Source: Paenibacillus ihbetae (GTDB lineage: Bacteria; Bacillota; Bacilli; Paenibacillales; Paenibacillaceae). Taken from it: a stretch of 64,000 nt of DNA. Below the pieces are notes generated by a model, which worked only from the letters and a program-made list of their open reading frames with translations, searched no databases and was not told where the DNA came from. Location: positions 3,066,001 through 3,130,000 of the forward strand of contig NZ_CP016809.1 of the NCBI RefSeq assembly GCF_002741055.1. The letters run 5' to 3'. Position numbers and translations under genes: made by a program. Positions 45,579 to 54,161 of this stretch are shown piece by piece (the stretch's first letter is position 1; every line of letters begins with the position of its first letter).

Positions 45579-46052
45579 TTGAAGAAGAAGTTAACAGCCA
45601 TCTCTTTAGGCTTGGCCCTTGCGCTCACGATTGGAACCGGTAGCGCTTTCGCGGATTCCAAGTTGAATACCGTCATCAAACCAACCATCGGTGTATCTTA
45701 TAAAACTGGCGGAACCACAACGAAAGGTTTCGATTGCTCCGGATTCACCAGCTATATTTACAAGAAGCTGGGCCTCACCTTGCCGCGCACTTCCGCAGCT
45801 CAATACAAGGTAGGTACCGCAGTATCGAAGAGCAACCTGAAGGCCGGGGATCTCGTATTCTTTAATACTTCCGGCAGAGGCGTTTCCCATGTCGGCATTT
45901 ATGTCGGTGGCGGGAAGTTCGCCCATTCCTCCTCCTCGCGCGGCGTCATCGTAAGCCCGCTCAGCCAGAGCTACTATGCGAAGCGTTATGTAGGCGCGAA
46001 GAGAATCATGAGCCAAAGCTCGTACAAGTCCCTTGCTGTGAACTACAATTAA
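45579..46052 (+). CDS. Secreted NlpC/P60 cell-wall endopeptidase
   Basis: The enzyme cuts peptide stems of peptidoglycan. It has a signal peptide (LTAISLGLALALTIGTGSAFA) and then one NlpC/P60 domain. The catalytic Cys is in GFDCSGFTSYIYKKLG and the His in SHVGIYVGGGKFAHSSS. It is short (157 residues), with no LysM or SH3 domain. TTG start is used behind GAAGGAGC. Control by the c-di-AMP riboswitch links it to osmotic and wall stress. Confidence 0.95.
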   Translation: MKKKLTAISLGLALALTIGTGSAFADSKLNTVIKPTIGVSYKTGGTTTKGFDCSGFTSYIYKKLGLTLPRTSAAQYKVGTAVSKSNLKAGDLVFFNTSGRGVSHVGIYVGGGKFAHSSSSRGVIVSPLSQSYYAKRYVGAKRIMSQSSYKSLAVNYN

Positions 46053-46089
46053 TTGCCTGTACTGTAATTTGTTTTTTTTCGAATGTCCT

Positions 46090-46137
46090 AAAGCCCTGGA
46101 GCATGAGATGTGCCGATCTCACCCAGCGGCTTTTTTT
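46090..46137 (+). terminator. Intrinsic terminator of the NlpC/P60 gene
   Basis: AAAGCCCTGG / CCCAGCGGCTTT arms enclose an inner TGAGAT..ATCTCA hairpin, followed by T7. Confidence 0.8.
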
Positions 46138-46340
46138 CTATAATTTTTCGTCTATATCTCTATAACGTTTCAGACCATGGAAAAGTTCTATGTTTTTCGG
46201 AAAATCCAAAAATATTTTTTCACATCGCACACGCAAGGCCATAATAAGGCTATAGCCAATCCCGGCGCTTATATTATATTTACCCTTCCAGAAATAACCT
46301 AAACAGGGGGCCGAATAATACGTCGAAAATTTTCTTCAGC

Positions 46341-46369
46341 TTCAACAGCGTTTCCATCAGCGGTATAAT
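46341..46369 (+). promoter_or_regulatory. Possible promoter for the GNAT gene
   Basis: TTCAAC (weak -35), 17 bases, TATAAT. The rest of the 300-base gap after the terminator is AT-rich with no gene seen. Confidence 0.4.
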
Positions 46370-46440
46370 TTTTTGCAATCCCGTTAAGCAGCATGTATTC
46401 ACTCTCTAACGGAATTGTTTTGAATGAGAGGAGTATTCAC

Positions 46441-46941
46441 ATGGAGGCGAATTCGCCCTCGTTTCATACCGTGGTCATGCAAGAAGCCCATGCCGCTGAA
46501 ATTTGCACCTGGTCTTATCTCCCGCCCTACAATATTTATGGCTTTCTTCCCTGGGAACAAATGAAGGGACTGGGGGTGGAATTCGGGGATCCCGACATTC
46601 GCCGCCAGCAATACCTGTCCGTTCTGGATGAGAGGAACCAGCTGTGGGGATTCGCACAGCTATTCCCTATGGCTGGGGTTACACGACTAGGTCTGGGCAT
46701 GCGGCCTGATTGGTGCGGCCGAGGAATGGGTAAACGGTTCGTGCAGGCGATTGTAGATGAGGCGAAGCGGCGTAGGCCTTCGGATGAGATAGATCTTGAG
46801 GTGCTTACCTGGAACGAACGGGCCATCCGGACTTACCGGAAGACTGGCTTTTACATTGCCGATACGTACGAACGCCTGACGCCGACGGGCATGGCGCCTT
46901 TTTATTGCATGGTGCATGACCCTAAAGCCAATGAGGAATAG
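46441..46941 (+). CDS. GNAT family N-acetyltransferase
   Basis: This 166-residue single-domain GNAT has the acetyl-CoA loop GMRPDWCGRGMGKRFVQAI at about 83-101 and the C-terminal strand TWNERAIRTYRKTGF, the usual NxxAIxxYxKxGF of ribosomal-protein-type GNATs. GAGAGGAG seven bases before ATG 46441 fixes the start. The substrate is unknown. It is monocistronic. Confidence 0.88.
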   Translation: MEANSPSFHTVVMQEAHAAEICTWSYLPPYNIYGFLPWEQMKGLGVEFGDPDIRRQQYLSVLDERNQLWGFAQLFPMAGVTRLGLGMRPDWCGRGMGKRFVQAIVDEAKRRRPSDEIDLEVLTWNERAIRTYRKTGFYIADTYERLTPTGMAPFYCMVHDPKANEE

Positions 46942-47095
46942 TAGTCTTGTCTATACGAAAAAGCACAATTTTGTGTACTTTTTATGAAGGCAAGCTGGAA
47001 CATTGCTTTTTTTGTCACAACTGGCTATGATGTGTAAGGATGTTGGTTTATAATGAAGACAAGTGCAAAAGTGCAGTATACATAGAAAGGACGAT

Positions 47096-47458
47096 ATGAC
47101 GATGCAAAAATGGATCATGAGCGGACTGTTCTTCGTCGCATGTGCGTTGGCTATTGCGCTGATGTTTACGCTTCCAGGCAAGGAGCAGGTGGCGCAGGAA
47201 GAGAAGCCGACCATGCCGGAGGTTACTTTGGATGCCGCTGCGGCTGAAGCTACACTGAAAGCCAGCTGTATCTCCTGCCATGGCGATCAGCTCCAGGGCG
47301 GTGCAGGTCCGGCTCTGAATCAAGTAGGCGGACACATGGATGCGAACGCAATCTTTAACGTGGTCACGAAGGGACGTAAAGGAATGCCTTCCTTTAAGGA
47401 TCAGCTGAAGCCTGAGGAAATTGCAAACATCGCGCTGTACCTCGCTGAGAAAAAATAA
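47096..47458 (+). CDS. Membrane-anchored cytochrome c (c550/c551 type)
   Basis: The protein has one N-terminal membrane helix (SGLFFVACALAIALMF), then an Ala/Glu linker, and one heme-binding motif CISCH at about residues 60-64. The distal Met is in GMPSFKDQL. That layout is shared by Bacillus CccA/CccB, small cytochromes of the aerobic respiratory chain. It ends in a strong terminator. Two starts are possible (47096, 47102); AAAGG is at better range of 47096. Confidence 0.9.
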   Translation: MTMQKWIMSGLFFVACALAIALMFTLPGKEQVAQEEKPTMPEVTLDAAAAEATLKASCISCHGDQLQGGAGPALNQVGGHMDANAIFNVVTKGRKGMPSFKDQLKPEEIANIALYLAEKK

Positions 47459-47481
47459 TCCATCAGCTAATATTACGCAAA

Positions 47482-47529
47482 ACACGCTTGGATCCCAGAC
47501 TGCTGTTTGGATTCCAAGCGTGTTTTTTT
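47482..47529 (+). terminator. Intrinsic terminator of the cytochrome gene
   Basis: ACACGCTTGGA pairs with TCCAAGCGTGT, then TTTTTTT. Confidence 0.92.
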
Positions 47530-47574
47530 GAAATCTCGGGCCTAACGCTTCTCAGCTGCCCGAATCTACCTTGC

Positions 47575-47889
47575 CTATTCCGGATCCTTCAGATCCTTGG
47601 ATCGGCTCTTCTCATAAACTTCGTTAAACTGCTGGGCCTCCTTGATATCGACGGCCGTTATGCCGCCGTCATCCCATGACGTCAGGCGTAGCGTCACCGT
47701 TTTATAGTCAATGGTGATGTAGGGGTGATGTCCGAAAGCTTCCGAAATCGCTGCCACCTCATCAACAAAGGCGATTCCCTTCATGAAGGAGGAAAAGGTG
47801 TACTTGCGTACAATCCATCTCCCCTGTTCAAATTCCCAGCCTTCAAGCTTCTCTAGATGAGCCTCCACTTCCTGCTGCGTATAAAGCAT
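47575..47889 (-). CDS. Pterin-4a-carbinolamine dehydratase
   Basis: This small enzyme (104 residues) dehydrates 4a-hydroxytetrahydrobiopterin. The family core is plain: GWEFEQGRWIVRKYTFSSFMKGIAF, then AFGHHPYITIDYKTVTLRLTSWDDGGITAVD, where the HHP motif binds the pterin. No aromatic amino-acid hydroxylase gene is close, which is common in Firmicutes. The start at 47889 is preferred because GGAGG is nine bases away. Confidence 0.92.
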   Translation of the reverse strand: MLYTQQEVEAHLEKLEGWEFEQGRWIVRKYTFSSFMKGIAFVDEVAAISEAFGHHPYITIDYKTVTLRLTSWDDGGITAVDIKEAQQFNEVYEKSRSKDLKDPE

Positions 47890-48006
47890 CCTCATATTCC
47901 TCCCCGAAAAAAACCTTTCATAAGCCGGTTGTTACGTCCCTTAGGGCTCTTCCCATCTATTTTATTCCATGATACATCTCTTGATAACCTGCCCGAACGG
48001 CCTGGC

Positions 48007-48303
48007 TTACACGAGCGCTACGAATGCCAGCTCTTCCTCACCGATCAAGATATGTATCCGATGATTCGTCCGGTCATGCATGACCACCCCGCTGCCGACC
48101 GTGATGACCGGCTCTGTGCCCAAGGCATAGAACAGATCCTCCGCCAGCGCTTCATGAACCTCGGCTTGCTCGACATCCTCCAGCCTGCCCCAGTCCTCCG
48201 GATCCATTTCAAAGAAGACATAGCTGTCAGGAATACGCCCAACGGCTTCCGTTAATTCGGTGAGAATTTCGCCGTAATCCCTTCCGTGCTTTACGCCCAT
48301 CTC
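48007..48303 (-). CDS. Small acidic protein of unknown function
   Basis: The 98-residue protein is acidic and soluble (GEILTELTEAVGRIPDSYVFFEMDPEDWGRL, DRTNHRIHILIGEEELAFVAL). It has no signal or membrane segment. I do not recognise a family. GGAAGGAG nine bases upstream of ATG 48303 supports it as a gene. It lies alone between the dehydratase gene and motA. Confidence 0.7.
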   Translation of the reverse strand, partial: EMGVKHGRDYGEILTELTEAVGRIPDSYVFFEMDPEDWGRLEDVEQAEVHEALAEDLFYALGTEPVITVGSGVVMHDRTNHRIHILIGEEELAFVALV

Positions 48304-48379
48304 CATCAACTCCTTCCTGCCATGCTAAGCTTCGATTTTCCTTCCTTCTATTATACCGGAAATTACAACTAAAAAAAAA

Positions 48380-48475
48380 AGCCCGATCTGACGATAAATA
48401 GGATAACGCCCCGTAAAGGCGCGCGGTTCGCCGCAAGGGCCGCTAAAGACGAATGGATTCGTTATTTATTTCTCA
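48380..48475 (+). promoter_or_regulatory. Structured leader upstream of motA
   Basis: The 187-base gap before motA contains AAATAGGATAACG, which can pair with CGTTATTTATTT 60 bases later. Between them are GGCGCGCGGTTCGCCGC and AAGGGCCGC, which fold further. No known riboswitch matched: it lacks the conserved c-di-GMP type I core. It may simply be a leader hairpin. Confidence 0.3.
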
Positions 48476-48490
48476 CGGATGAGGTGTAGC

Positions 48491-49291
48491 ATGGAAATTT
48501 CAACACTTATAGGTTTGATTCTCGGGCTTATCGCGGTGCTGGTGGGCATGATCCTCAAGGGTGCCTCTCTCGCGTCTTTGATTAATCCGGCCGCTTACTT
48601 AATCATTCTTGGCGGAACTGCCGCAACTTTATTCATCGGCTTCCCTCTTTCGGAGCTGAAGAAAATCCCCAAGCTGATCAAGATGACCTTTGTGAAGCAG
48701 CAGCTGATGGACAAGACGGACATGATCAAGCTGTTTATGGAATGGGCGTCCATCACTCGCCGTGAAGGACTGCTTGCCCTGGAGACCAAAGTCGAAGAGA
48801 TTGATGACGGCTTCCTGCGCAACGGCATGCGGATGATTATCGACGGCAACGATCAGGAATTCGTCCGCGACGTGCTGATGGAGGATATTAATGCAACCGA
48901 AGAGCGCCATCGCTCCGGGGCCCTGATCTTCTCCCAAGCCGGTATGTACGCTCCGTCACTCGGGGTTCTCGGTGCCGTTGTCGGTCTGATTGCAGCCCTT
49001 ACCCACATGGAAGACATGGGCGAGCTGGCCCACGCGATCGGTGCTGCGTTCATTGCTACCCTGCTTGGTATTTTTACAGGTTATGTTATCTGCCACCCGA
49101 TTGCAAATAAACTGAAGCGTATGTCGAAGCGGGAAGTGGAAATCCGCCTCATGATGGTCGAGGGCCTCCTCTCCATTCAATCAGGAGTATCCACGATCGC
49201 CATTAACCAGAAGCTGTCCGTGTTCCTGACCCCGTCGGAGCGTGCGCAGCTTGATGAGAGGGAGGCTGGTTCTAGTGAGCAAGAAGACTAG
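48491..49291 (+). CDS. motA: Flagellar motor stator protein MotA
   Basis: MotA and MotB form the ion-driven stator that turns the flagellum. Four membrane helices are visible (LIGLILGLIAVLVGMILKGASL, INPAAYLIILGGTAATLFIG, SLGVLGAVVGLIAALT and GAAFIATLLGIFTGYVI). A large cytosolic loop (residues 60-145) contains the charged rotor-contact region (MEWASITRREGLLALE). Length is 266 residues. The start ATG follows GAGGTG. The end overlaps motB by 17 bases. Confidence 0.96.
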   Translation: MEISTLIGLILGLIAVLVGMILKGASLASLINPAAYLIILGGTAATLFIGFPLSELKKIPKLIKMTFVKQQLMDKTDMIKLFMEWASITRREGLLALETKVEEIDDGFLRNGMRMIIDGNDQEFVRDVLMEDINATEERHRSGALIFSQAGMYAPSLGVLGAVVGLIAALTHMEDMGELAHAIGAAFIATLLGIFTGYVICHPIANKLKRMSKREVEIRLMMVEGLLSIQSGVSTIAINQKLSVFLTPSERAQLDEREAGSSEQED

Positions 49292-50090
49292 ACACGAGCC
49301 GCACGAGGAGCATGCCGATGAATCCTGGCTCCTCCCTTATGCCGACTTGCTGACGCTCCTGCTTGCGTTGTTCCTCGTCCTCTACGCCATGAGTGCGACC
49401 GATGCGCGCAAATTCCAGGAGATGAGCGAGGCCTTCAGCATTGCCCTGACGGGCGGTACCGGCGTGCTGGATTACAGCAAGACCCAGCCAAGCGACGACC
49501 CGCCTGATCTTAAGGATCATAAAGCGACAGCACCAACCACTCCCGCATCGACTCCCGACCAACGACGGGCGGAGCTGATGCGCCAGGAGCAGGAGGAGCT
49601 GGAGAAGCTTAAGAAGCAGATCGATAATTATATTAAAAATAATGGGCTGACCTCCGAGCTCAGCACCAAGCTCAACCACTCCCAGCTCGTGCTGACCATT
49701 CGCGACAACGCGCTGTTCCCGTCAGGGGAAGCGGTCGTGAAGCCGGAGGCCCGCAAGCTGGCCGAGGCCATCTCGCAAATGCTTCAGAAGTTCCCGGATT
49801 ATGAAATTATCGTATCCGGGCATACCGACAATGTACCGATCTCCAACAGTAAATACCCGTCAAACTGGGATCTGAGCTCAGACCGAGCGCTTCAGTTCAT
49901 GAAGATCTTGCTGGCCAACTCGTCGCTGGATCCGAAACGCTTCATGCCGATCGGCTACGGCGAATACCATCCGATCGCGGACAACGCAACGGCTGCCGGC
50001 CGGGCGAAGAACCGCCGGGTTGAGGTGTCCATTATCCGGAAGTACCAGGACAGCGCAACCTTTACGAGTGTCGACGAAGCCGGTAATTAG
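49275..50090 (+). CDS. motB: Flagellar motor stator protein MotB
   Basis: MotB anchors the stator to peptidoglycan. A single helix, YADLLTLLLALFLVLYAMS, carries the ion-binding Asp in PYAD. The C-terminal OmpA-like domain binds peptidoglycan (NALFPSGEAVVKPEARKLAEAI, VSGHTDNVPI, NWDLSSDRAL). A linker between them is rich in Pro/Thr (PTTPASTPDQ). GTG at 49275 is used behind GGGAGG; it overlaps motA by 17 bases. The helix pattern fits a proton-driven rather than sodium-driven motor. Confidence 0.96.
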   Translation: MSKKTRHEPHEEHADESWLLPYADLLTLLLALFLVLYAMSATDARKFQEMSEAFSIALTGGTGVLDYSKTQPSDDPPDLKDHKATAPTTPASTPDQRRAELMRQEQEELEKLKKQIDNYIKNNGLTSELSTKLNHSQLVLTIRDNALFPSGEAVVKPEARKLAEAISQMLQKFPDYEIIVSGHTDNVPISNSKYPSNWDLSSDRALQFMKILLANSSLDPKRFMPIGYGEYHPIADNATAAGRAKNRRVEVSIIRKYQDSATFTSVDEAGN

Positions 50091-50112
50091 CCTCCGGAAG
50101 TTCCTATAAATA

Positions 50113-50162
50113 AAACAACCGATTCGTTTCTGCCTCAAACAGACGAATCGGTTGTTTTTTTT
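50113..50162. terminator. Intrinsic terminator after motAB
   Basis: AACAACCGATTCGT pairs with ACGAATCGGTTGTT around a 15-base loop, then T8. On the minus strand T-runs are shorter, but the stem may also serve rluF. Confidence 0.9.
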
Positions 50163-50200
50163 GTTATATCCTACGGTTCTTCGATCTTGGCGCAATTTTT

Positions 50201-50905
50201 CTATTCCAGCTTGTATTTCAGCAGCTTGCCAAGCTCCTGCTTCTCCGCAGGGGTCAAGTCCCGCCAAGTGCCCACCTTCTGATCCCCGAGAAGGATATTC
50301 ATGATCCGGATCCGCTTGAGCCTCCGGACCTCATAGCCAAACGCGCTGCACATTCGCCGAATTTGCCGGTTCTTTCCCTCGGTTAAAATAATGCGGAATA
50401 CCCGCTCGGAAATCCGGGTAACTTGGCAGGGCAGCGTCATTTCGCCTAAAATTTTGACCCCGCTGGACATTCCCTTCAAGAACGCAGGAGTCACTGGACG
50501 GTTGACCGTCACGATGTATTCCTTCTCATGCTTGCCCTCGGATCTTAATATTTTATTGACGATATCCCCGTCGTTGGTTAACAGAATTAAACCCTCGGAA
50601 TCCTTGTCGAGCCGTCCGATCGGAAAGATACGCTCCTTATGGCCTACGAAATCGACGATATTGCCTTTGATATGCGATTCCGTCGTGCTTGTAATGCCTA
50701 CCGGCTTGTTAAGGGCAATATAGACGTGCTGCTGCTGCTTTTCCTGCAGCGGACGCCCGTTAATACGGACATCATCGCCCTCCTCGGCTTGGCTTCCTAA
50801 TACGGCAATCTCGCCGTTAATCGTTACCTTCCCGCTCTCGACAAGCTTGTCCGCTTCCCGCCGGGAGCAGTATCCCGTTTCGCTAATAAATTTATTGATT
50901 CTCAA
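50201..50905 (-). CDS. rluF: 23S rRNA pseudouridine synthase (RluF type)
   Basis: The enzyme modifies a uridine of 23S rRNA (position 2604 in E. coli numbering). An S4 RNA-binding domain comes first (INKFISETGYCSRREADKLVESGKVTING), followed by the catalytic GRLDKDSEGLILLTNDGD with the essential Asp in GRLDKD. EGKNRQIRRMCSAFGYEVRRLKRIRI ends the domain. Start TTG at 50905 is behind AAGGGG. The sensor-kinase gene ends 20 bases upstream. Confidence 0.9.
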   Translation of the reverse strand: MRINKFISETGYCSRREADKLVESGKVTINGEIAVLGSQAEEGDDVRINGRPLQEKQQQHVYIALNKPVGITSTTESHIKGNIVDFVGHKERIFPIGRLDKDSEGLILLTNDGDIVNKILRSEGKHEKEYIVTVNRPVTPAFLKGMSSGVKILGEMTLPCQVTRISERVFRIILTEGKNRQIRRMCSAFGYEVRRLKRIRIMNILLGDQKVGTWRDLTPAEKQELGKLLKYKLE

Positions 50906-50925
50906 GCTGCCATCCCCTTATTATG

Positions 50926-53238
50926 TCACTCATCGTTTGATGTTGCTTCCATGTCTGATTGTCTTCTTGCCGCAGGAAGAACGATGCTGATCTTCGTTCC
51001 CACCCCGGACTTGCTCTCGATTTCAAGCGTGCCTTGATGACCCTGAATGATCCGCTGGCTCACCATCAGCCCAAGTCCGGTTCCCGTCTCCTTATTGGTG
51101 ATGAACGGCTCGCCCAGGTGAGGCATCAGCTCCTCCGGTATGCCGTGGCCTTCATCCTGGATGGTGATGAGCACGTGATCTCCTCCCGGGCGTTTAAGTG
51201 TAATCGTTACTGTTCCGCCGTCCGGCATGGCTTCAAACGCATTTTTTAGCAAATTGATAAATACCTGCTTCAGCTGGTTCTCCTCGCAATGGACAAGCGC
51301 AGGTTCGGGGGAGAAGTCGAGCTTGACCTCGACCCCGTATAGATGCGCCTGGCTGTCCAAGAACGATATTACGTCCCGGAGAATGCCCCTGACATCCCGC
51401 TCCTGGAAATGAATCGCCTGCGGCTTTGCCAAAATCAAAAACTCGCTCACAATCAAATTAATACGGTCGAGCTCCGACAGCATCAGGTCAATATGATCCG
51501 CATTCACGGATTGGGTCTGCTGCTGCAGCTGCAGGAATCCCCGCAGCGTCGTTAGCGGATTGCGGATTTCATGCGCCACGCCGGCAGCCAGCTGACCGAC
51601 CGTGTTCAGCTTCTCGGAGCGCCGCAGCAGCTCCTCAATTCGGTTGCGCTCGGTGACATCCCGGGACACGCTGATCATCGAGGTCACTTGCCCCTGCTCG
51701 TCCCGAACGAGCGAGGTGCTGATGCTCACCTCAATCAGGCTTCCATCCTTCCGCATGCGGACCGTTTCGACCGGAGGCAAACGCTCACCTTCCCGAAGCC
51801 GCCGAAGCCGGTCGCGTTCTTCATCCAGCTTGGACGGGGGAACGAGCTCCAGCTTTTGCCCGATCACCTCATTCGCCTTCCAGCCGTACAGCTGTTCAAA
51901 GGCGTTATTCACGCTGATTACCCGCTCATGCGTATCGGTGGTATGAATCGCATCCGCCGTTTGATTAATGATCGATTCGAGATACTCTTTGACAGATTGA
52001 TTCTCCTCAACCATCTGCTTCAGTTGGCTTGTATAATGGCCGAGGTTGCGGGTCATCGCATTAATCCGTCCGGCCAGCTGACCCAGCTCATCGCGGCTCG
52101 TTACTTCCAGACGCCGGTCAAAGTGTCCGTCCGCGACATCATTGACGGTTCTCAGAATCGACTGAATCGGCTTGGTAAAATAGCCGGCCACAATGTAGCT
52201 TCCGAAAATAACGATTTCCAGCAGAACCAGGGAGATTGCCACGAGACTGATCATTTGCTCTCTCATGACCGACGAGATGGCCTCATAATCCATGACCACG
52301 CCGATCACATTGGTCGGCTTGTCCTCGTAATCAATCGGGATAAAGCTCTTAAGCACCTTTTTCCCCTGGATCGTATCCACGAGCACGACATTCTCGCCGG
52401 TCGACACGGCGTCCCGAACCGCCTCCATATCCTGGTCAAGCTTGCCGTAATGGTAGGTACCGAACGTAATCGGGCGGTTGTAAAGCTTATAATGTACGTC
52501 GTCCGAGCCGTCCTCTCTCATATATTGATTGCCAAACGTATCAGGGTTAATGCCCGTGACTTCCAATATATGCGGATTGGCCTTCAGAGTCTCTTGAACG
52601 ACCGTATCCGGACTCGTAACCTTTACATAATCCTTAAACGTGGAATTCTGGATATATGGATCAATGATATAATTGCGCTTCCCGTCGTAATAATACCCCC
52701 ATTTATAAATCATGTCGGGATTTGAAGTGGAGAACTCGAATGGGCCGGACCAGAAATTCTCCGATCGTTGGCCCTTCGTAACCGAGCGCACTTCACCGTG
52801 CTCGAACAGCTCGAGAAACGCCGTATGCCAATAACCCCAGTTTTTTGTGGACAAGCCGATCTCTTCATTGGCGGAGGAACGGGCAACGACGACGTCATCC
52901 TTCGTCTTGACCAGCAGCGAAATATGGGCTACGCCCAGCTCCTTGCTTAGTTCTACTAACTGGCCGTTCGTAATATTGTTAATATCCGGATCCAACACCC
53001 GAGCCGCTTCGATCGAAACATCTTTAAGCATATCCCCAAACAGACCATCCACATAGGAGGAGCTGAACTCCGTCTGCTGTACGGTTATAGCGATCTGGGT
53101 TGCTGCCATAACCATTTTGACTTCGCTGTCCCGCTGCAAATTTTCCTGCGTTGTATAGTAGTTGAGCGTGATGTTAAGCAGAAGTATAAATAATACCGAT
53201 ATGGACATGATCATCGATAATTTGGTCTTGATCGACAA
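50926..53238 (-). CDS. PAS/HAMP sensor histidine kinase (sporulation-kinase-like)
   Basis: The protein (770 residues) has a helix at the N-terminus (MIMSISVLFILLLNITLNYY), a large extracytoplasmic sensor of about 300 residues, a second helix (SLVAISLVLLEIVIFGSYIVAGYF), then HAMP, PAS (INQTADAIHTTDTHERVISVNNAF) and the kinase core. The phospho-acceptor His is in GVAHEIRNPLTTLRGF. The ATP-binding N, G1 and G2 boxes are in FINLLKNAFEAMP, IQDEGHGIPEE and GTGLGLMVSQRIIQGH. The core looks like Bacillus KinA/KinB/KinE-type kinases. There is no neighbouring response regulator, which fits the sporulation phosphorelay. TTG at 53238 is used. Confidence 0.92.
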   Translation of the reverse strand: MSIKTKLSMIMSISVLFILLLNITLNYYTTQENLQRDSEVKMVMAATQIAITVQQTEFSSSYVDGLFGDMLKDVSIEAARVLDPDINNITNGQLVELSKELGVAHISLLVKTKDDVVVARSSANEEIGLSTKNWGYWHTAFLELFEHGEVRSVTKGQRSENFWSGPFEFSTSNPDMIYKWGYYYDGKRNYIIDPYIQNSTFKDYVKVTSPDTVVQETLKANPHILEVTGINPDTFGNQYMREDGSDDVHYKLYNRPITFGTYHYGKLDQDMEAVRDAVSTGENVVLVDTIQGKKVLKSFIPIDYEDKPTNVIGVVMDYEAISSVMREQMISLVAISLVLLEIVIFGSYIVAGYFTKPIQSILRTVNDVADGHFDRRLEVTSRDELGQLAGRINAMTRNLGHYTSQLKQMVEENQSVKEYLESIINQTADAIHTTDTHERVISVNNAFEQLYGWKANEVIGQKLELVPPSKLDEERDRLRRLREGERLPPVETVRMRKDGSLIEVSISTSLVRDEQGQVTSMISVSRDVTERNRIEELLRRSEKLNTVGQLAAGVAHEIRNPLTTLRGFLQLQQQTQSVNADHIDLMLSELDRINLIVSEFLILAKPQAIHFQERDVRGILRDVISFLDSQAHLYGVEVKLDFSPEPALVHCEENQLKQVFINLLKNAFEAMPDGGTVTITLKRPGGDHVLITIQDEGHGIPEELMPHLGEPFITNKETGTGLGLMVSQRIIQGHQGTLEIESKSGVGTKISIVLPAARRQSDMEATSNDE

Positions 53239-53466
53239 ATGGCATCTTCACCTTTCTGCTATTCACAGTGACGGCTTGCAACCTCTGGTATCCTCATGAT
53301 ACCTTGATCGTAAACGTTTGAAAAGACAAGCCCCTCAAGGGGAACGCCTGATTTCTAATTACATTGCCAACGAATGATGGAATCCTTACAATATAGAGGT
53401 TAAACCTGGCTTGTAAAGATATATATCCACAGATTGCTAACAAATACACATCTTTATTGGGGATAA

Positions 53467-53504
53467 TGTGAATAACTTTGTGAATAAAAATAAAGTTATC
53501 CACA
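53467..53504. promoter_or_regulatory. Cluster of three perfect DnaA boxes
   Basis: In the 360-base gap between the kinase gene (minus) and tadA (plus) are TTATTCACA (minus, 53475-53467), TTATTCACA (minus, 53487-53479) and TTATCCACA (plus, 53496-53504), all fitting TTATNCACA. A further near match, ATATCCACA (53424-53432), has one mismatch. No gene is seen in the rest of the gap. Confidence 0.7.
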
Positions 53505-53598
53505 AATATGTCCACATCATGTTAACAAACGAATGAGTGTTCGTTGAACACTGGGTATAACCCACGTGTTTTGGGCTGAAACGAAGGGAGATCGTGAA

Positions 53599-54090
53599 AT
53601 GGAATCAAATATAGCGTCTACCACGATTGTGGATAACGAGCAGCATGAATACTGGATGCAGGCAGCCATTGACGAGGCCCGGAAAGCCGAGGAGCTCGGA
53701 GAAGTGCCTATTGGCGCAGTCGTTGTCCATGGCGGCAAAATCATCGGCCGCGGGTACAATTTGCGCGAAACGACATACGATGCGACGGCTCACGCTGAGA
53801 TGGTTGCAATCCGCGAGGCCAGCAGGCATCTCGGCGCCTGGCGCTTGCTGGACTGCCGATTGTATGTAACGCTGGAGCCGTGCCCGATGTGCGCCGGGGC
53901 AATCGTTCAATCGCGGGTGCCGCAGCTCATATATGGGACCCGGGATCCCAAGGCCGGCTGCGCTGGTACCTTGATGAACCTGCTTCAGGAGCCGCGGTTT
54001 AATCACCGGACCCAGGTCACGGAAGGCGTTATGCAGGAAGAGTGCGCCGCGCTTCTGACTCAGTTTTTTCGCCGACTGCGGGGAAAGTAA
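53599..54090 (+). CDS. tadA: tRNA-specific adenosine deaminase
   Basis: TadA converts A34 to inosine in tRNA-Arg (ACG). The deaminase active site is clear: AHAEMVAIREAS supplies a zinc-binding His and the proton-shuttling Glu, and LEPCPMCAGAI supplies two Cys ligands. The protein of 163 residues is normal in length. ATG at 53599 is eight bases after AGGGAG. It follows the DnaA-box cluster and ends in a bidirectional terminator. In Bacilli it lies near dnaX. Confidence 0.95.
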   Translation: MESNIASTTIVDNEQHEYWMQAAIDEARKAEELGEVPIGAVVVHGGKIIGRGYNLRETTYDATAHAEMVAIREASRHLGAWRLLDCRLYVTLEPCPMCAGAIVQSRVPQLIYGTRDPKAGCAGTLMNLLQEPRFNHRTQVTEGVMQEECAALLTQFFRRLRGK

Positions 54091-54113
54091 TCCCTGTTGT
54101 CTGAAAACAATAC

Positions 54114-54142
54114 AAAAACCCGGCCATGACGGCCGGGTTTTT
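54114..54142. terminator. Bidirectional terminator
   Basis: AAAAACCCGGCC pairs with GGCCGGGTTTTT. It is shared by tadA (plus) and the lipoprotein gene (minus). Confidence 0.92.
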
Positions 54143-54161
54143 CTGTTCATGGATGATGTGA

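Noticed and set aside
48380-48475. c-di-GMP type I riboswitch before motA
   Set aside because: The conserved core and tetraloop receptor segments could not be found.
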